A DNA stretch of 10,072 nucleotides from Daldinia sp. FL1419 (taxonomy: Eukaryota > Ascomycota > Sordariomycetes > Xylariales > Hypoxylaceae): the NCBI GenBank assembly GCA_025201765.1, contig MU623767.1, positions 1 to 10,072 of the forward strand. The letters are read 5' to 3'. A program made the position numbers and the translations under genes. This document shows positions 6,502-10,072 of this stretch, piece by piece. The notes under the pieces were generated by a model. It saw only the letters and a list, made by a program, of their open reading frames with translations, ran no database searches and was not told the origin of the DNA. How positions within the stretch are numbered: position 1 is the first letter of the stretch; each line of letters starts with the position of its first letter.

Positions 6502-9200
6502 TTAAGTAATAATGGGGAGATCCCACCTTTTCTTAAGCTTCTAAGATTTTATTTATTTTTGAATTTTCTATTTTGTTTCTTGAATTTTAAAGTTGAAATT
6601 TCTGTTGTTTATATGGAATTTAGTTATTGCTGTTATTATATTTAAGTAGAGGTGTATTGGAAAATAATTCAATTTTATTTTTAATTATAATATTTTTATT
6701 ATTTTATATATATTGTTAATTTTTTATAAGTAAATTAATTAAATGGTATTTAATTTTTTAATAATATCTTTTATTTTATGATTTTAGCTTGGAATGTGTT
6801 ATATTATTGTTCTGTATGTTATTACATTTTGTATTATTTTTGTGTAGATCTTTTTTGTTTGGGTTGTGTTGTAACCCCATATTAATATTATTAGCTTGGA
6901 AAAGGCATATTATTACCTTTCCATTTTTATTTTAATTGTTTTTAGGTGTTTGTTCTATTTGAATTTTTTGTTTAATTATATTTTAAGGAATTTAATATTT
7001 TTTTTGGGTTTGATAATTATATTATTTAGTTTGATTTTTATGGTTAATGCTTGGTAGGCTTTTATAAAATATATGAGTTTATTTTTTTATGTTGTAAAGG
7101 TTATGCCATATTTCTATGCCCAGTTTAGGTACATTCTGTATGTTTATTCTAACTTAATATAATTTTTAATTATAGAGTGTTTTATTATTAATATATTTAT
7201 ATTATTTATAAAGTTAATAATTAGGATGTTTTTTTGGTTTAATTTTTTATATAGGGTGGTTATATAAATAATAAATAGGATAGGTAATAATGGAAAGTTT
7301 TATAAGATATTTGTGGTGAGGGAGTAGGTTTTGCCTTTTTTATTATTGAGGATTAACTGTATTTTTTATTTTTTTATAAAATTATTTATTTAATTTATTA
7401 TTTATATTGGATATTTTTTCTGGTGTAGTGTATATGTGAGCCTTTATGGTATGATGTTGTTAAAAATGTTTGAAATGTTTAGTTGTAAGAGTAATGCTGT
7501 AATGCCAACGTGTTATATAATATATATAGCCTTTATTATCATTTTAATGGTTATTTTTGTAAATTTAATTGGTTTATTCTTTATTTAATTTTTTGGGAGT
7601 AGTTGGTATTATTCTGTTATTTTTATAATATAATTTATTATTATTTTTTTAATTATTTTACTTATAGTTTTTAGGAGGGATATTGGTTTATAAATGTTTA
7701 AGAAATTCTTTTCTTCTTTAGATTTTTTAAATTTTAATAATATTATTATTATAATTTTATAGAATATCTTTAGGTAATATTTAAATATAAAACTTTATAT
7801 TATAATTATAATAAATGTTTTAAATAATTATTTTTTATATATTTTAAAGAATTTTATTGGTAATAAATTTTTGTTGATAATTTTTTATAATTTAATTATT
7901 TTTAAAATTATTTTTATTTTTTTTAATTTTATTTCTTTAAATATATTAAATTTATTTTTTTAGAATCTTTTTGGTTATATAGTAAAATCAAAAATATCTA
8001 ATAAATTAACTATAGGGTTTGGGAAAAATCTCTTCCCTAACACCATATTTTTCTTTTTTTTGCTTATAATTTATAATTTTTTATTAAATTAATAATATAA
8101 TATTAAAAGATTTTTTTTTTTAATAAATTATTAATTATATAATTTAACCTATTTTTTTATCTTTTATAAAACTTTATTATTTTTTAAAATTTTTATTAAG
8201 GCCAATCTTTAATTATTTCTTTTAATTTTACTTATAATTTTTTTTAATATTGTTTGAGCTTTATTGAGGGTTTTTTAGTACTTCTACATTTTCTAATTCA
8301 TTTATTATTTATATATTTCTTTTATTTTTTTATAAAATATTTTAATTTTGTTATTCTATTATAATATTAATTGTATTATAGGTTAGGTATAATATAAAAT
8401 TATAATTAAAATAATCCTTTTTAATTTTTTAGTAAGATAATTCATATATTTATTAAGTTTTTCAGGATAATTTACTTTTTTTAATACGTTTATATTCTAT
8501 GCTTCTACTTTTGTAAACCTTTTATCCAGATATTTTTATACCCAACCTTCTAATTTAGGCTAATTCTAAACTAAATCCAAATATAATATAACAATATTAA
8601 AACATTAAATAATATAATCAAATCCTTCCTAATTAAAAAACCTTAATCTCAAGTATTTAAATCTTTTATTTACCCATATTAAATCTAATGTTAAATTTTT
8701 ATGATCTTATATTTACTTAATTATTATATTTATTTCTATAATAAATTTAAGGTTTTAATAAATTATTAGTTTAAAGATCTTAAAAATATATTAAAATATC
8801 TTTTCCTCTTTATTCTATAAGGGATAATATATATTAAAATCTCCTACTACTACATTCATATTATAAAAATTCTTTAACATTAATTCCAATAATAATAAAT
8901 ATTTATAATTAAAATTTAATTTTATATATATTAATTATATAATAAAAATATTAAATTTTACTTAAATTAATATTATAATCCAATTATAATCCTTTTTTTT
9001 TCTAATCTTTTAAATTAATTCTTTTATATATATAAATTATAATTTAACTTATATTATATTATATTAATTTATAATTACTAAATTAAAAATAATTTAATTT
9101 TTCATTATTAAAATAAAGTTCTTAAATAATTATAATATTTAATATCCCTTTATTTTTAAAAATTTAAAATATAATTTAACAACCTTCTCTTATATTTCAA
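6502..9200 (-). pseudogene. LINE ORF2 relic: AP-endonuclease-like domain plus reverse transcriptase
   Basis: In one frame (codons whose first base has a coordinate divisible by 3) the minus strand reads, in order: VVGDFN-IYYPL (8850-8811), the GDFN-x-HHPLW signature of LINE endonucleases; LTLDLIWVNKRFK (about 8690-8650); YKPISLLKTISKII (7695-7651), the RT fingers; QLLPKN (about 7604-7587); LQLNISNIFNNIIP (7488-7447), motif A of the LDISGAFDNV type; ILNNKKGKT (about 7347-7321); a degraded GIPQGSP followed by LLPILFIIY (7311-7264), motif B; FINN (7212-7201), motif C; then a damaged WARKYGITF-type block (about 7130-7100), KFLKI-LNKKFK-NKHL (6999-6943) and WHIPS-like residues (about 6797-6780). 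Length to the stop at 6502 is near 900 codons, usual for such ORF2. The start is not visible. Both motif C aspartates and the motif A aspartates read Asn, and stops are many, so it is inactive. An RNase H domain is expected downstream in this LINE group but was not recognised. Confidence 0.88.
8242..8257 (+). other. Empty site for element A
   Basis: ttttaatattgtttga in LINE copy 2 is the single-copy counterpart of the 16-base duplication that flanks element A in LINE copy 1 (differences are one G/A and one G/A-A/T-type change at the end). Sequences on both sides continue collinearly with copy 1: upstream with 1621-1665 and downstream gctttattgaggg with attttattaaaaa after 2527. Confidence 0.8.
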
Positions 9201-9240
9201 TATATTATAATAATTATATAATTTTATATATAATTCATAT

Positions 9241-9760
9241 AATACTTTTAAAAGATTTATTATTTTTTTTAAAATAATTTTAATCAAAAATTACTACCAT
9301 AATAAGATCTTCTTAATAGAAAAAATTTTGAATTAAAAGAATATTATTATCAAATTTTACTCTTAAATAAACTTTTATATAAGATTTACCTTTTATCTTT
9401 ATCTCTAATTTAGGAATATTATCTACTACAATAATTATTTCAAAAAAACTTAAAACATTTTTATTCCAAAAATTCTATATTTTTTCTTTATTAAAAGTAT
9501 AATTTTTCATTTTTTTTAAAATTATTAATATAAAATCATTATATATGACACCATACATATTAAAAATATAACTAATATTATTTTTCTCCTTAAATTATTT
9601 TAACCTATATATATATACTTCCTTTATTACATTTTTTTATTCAATTATCTTTAAACACTTTAAATTTTATACCTTATATACCCCACCATAATTCCAATAT
9701 TTTTTCAATATTTTACACATTAAATCACCCCCTTCATAAATAAAATTTACATATTTACTA
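9241..9760 (-). pseudogene. Probable LINE ORF1 C-terminal relic with decayed zinc knuckle
   Basis: The minus strand reads with few stops in the same frame phase as ORF2. Near 9717-9655 the residues C-K-I-L-KKYWNYGGVYK and then NLKC recall the C-x2-C-x(n)-GH-x4-C knuckles that end fungal LINE ORF1 proteins, which bind the element RNA; the second cysteine and the histidine would have been lost. Further on comes a clean run including NIPKLEIKIKGKSYIKVYLR (about 9420-9361) and an NILLIQNFF stretch. The stops that occur are TAA/TAG in places where Gln would fit. Whether the part from 9540 to 9241 belongs to ORF1 or to the beginning of ORF2 cannot be settled from this window. Confidence 0.45.
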
Positions 9761-10072
9761 TATTTAAATTATTTTTTATAATATTTTATAATATATTTAA
9801 AATAATAATATTTAAAATATTATATTATTCTTATATTTTTTACAAATAATTTATAAAAATAAAATTTAATTTTCTATAATAACCTATTAATATAAAATTA
9901 ATAGATTATATTTAATTTATTAACCTTTATAATTAAAATAATAAATTTAATTTCTAAATATTTTTTAAATATAAAGTTAATTTTAAAAATCTTAATTTTA
10001 TTTTTTTTTAAAAAAACTTTTATTAAATCCTATAAATTAATATAAATATCTTTTAAATTAATTATTTTTAAA
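9761..10072. other. AT-rich right edge, presumed LINE interior
   Basis: Nearly pure A and T. By position it should be the ORF1 region of LINE copy 2, upstream of the zinc-knuckle relic, but no residue pattern could be recognised and copy 1 has no matching part to compare with. Confidence 0.35.

Larger units (their letters stand above)
6203..10072 (-). mobile_element. Degenerate LINE (non-LTR retrotransposon), copy 2, with ORF1 and ORF2 relics
   Basis: The minus strand, read from the right edge, gives an ORF1-like zinc-knuckle relic (about 9640-9720), an endonuclease domain (about 9150-8560), a reverse transcriptase (about 7700-7190) and a post-RT region (to about 6500). This is the order of endonuclease-bearing LINEs of the Tad1/I type known in fungi; assignment to Tad1 is an inference from domain order and RT wording. 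The left limit is set by the similarity shared with 2965-3130 and copy 1. The right end runs out of the window, so the 5' end is missing. Differences from copy 1 are almost all transitions. Confidence 0.85.

Noticed and set aside
1..10072. Mitochondrial, apicoplast or naturally AT-rich protist DNA
   Set aside because: No rRNA, tRNA or organelle protein genes are visible. The contents are LINE and SINE-like copies that differ by transitions with strand-specific loss of C or G, which points to RIP in a fungal nuclear genome.
1..10072. Numerous open frames of 50-100 codons in AT-rich stretches
   Set aside because: They consist of Lys, Asn, Ile, Phe and Leu runs expected from random AT sequence, lie in other phases of the LINE frames, and are not shared between copies.

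Overview
The window is extremely AT-rich (most 60-base lines hold only a handful of G or C) and I see no intact conventional gene. It reads as a heterochromatic transposon graveyard from a fungal nuclear genome. The two copies of a LINE differ almost only by C/T and G/A changes. Long stretches have lost C from one strand only. Long reading frames are broken by stops rather than frameshifts. These are the marks of repeat-induced point mutation (RIP), so a filamentous ascomycete (Pezizomycotina) is the most likely source; I cannot name the species.

Layout: (1) 1-2965 is a degenerate LINE on the minus strand (copy 1). Its 3' end lies off the left edge, it has an internal deletion of about 250 bp, and it stops short of the endonuclease GDFN motif. 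(2) It is interrupted at 1682-2511 by an 0.83-kb element (copy A) flanked by a perfect 16-bp target duplication. The matching empty site is preserved in LINE copy 2 at 8242-8257. (3) 2965-3130 is a fragment of the 3' region of the same LINE family. (4) 3315-4136 is copy B of the 0.8-kb element in the opposite orientation, with a 14-bp direct repeat at its ends. (5) 4347-5184 is copy C, in the same orientation as A. (6) 5185-5870 is a less mutated, unidentified stretch with short open frames. (7) 5871-6200 is featureless AT-rich DNA. (8) 6203 to the right edge is LINE copy 2 on the minus strand, by far the more readable. Read right to left it holds an ORF1-like zinc-knuckle relic, an AP-endonuclease-like domain, a reverse transcriptase with all main motifs, and a C-terminal region.

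The most informative points are these. The 0.8-kb A/B/C family behaves like a full-length non-autonomous retroposon (SINE-like): common 5' end, simple-sequence 3' tail, long target duplications. It is probably mobilised by a LINE such as the one beside it. In LINE copy 2 the polarity of RIP switches. The endonuclease half lost C on the coding strand, so GDFN survives and Gln codons become stops. The RT half lost G on the coding strand, so the catalytic Asp residues read as Asn (FIDD to FINN) and Trp codons become stops. Nothing in the window looks able to make a functional protein.
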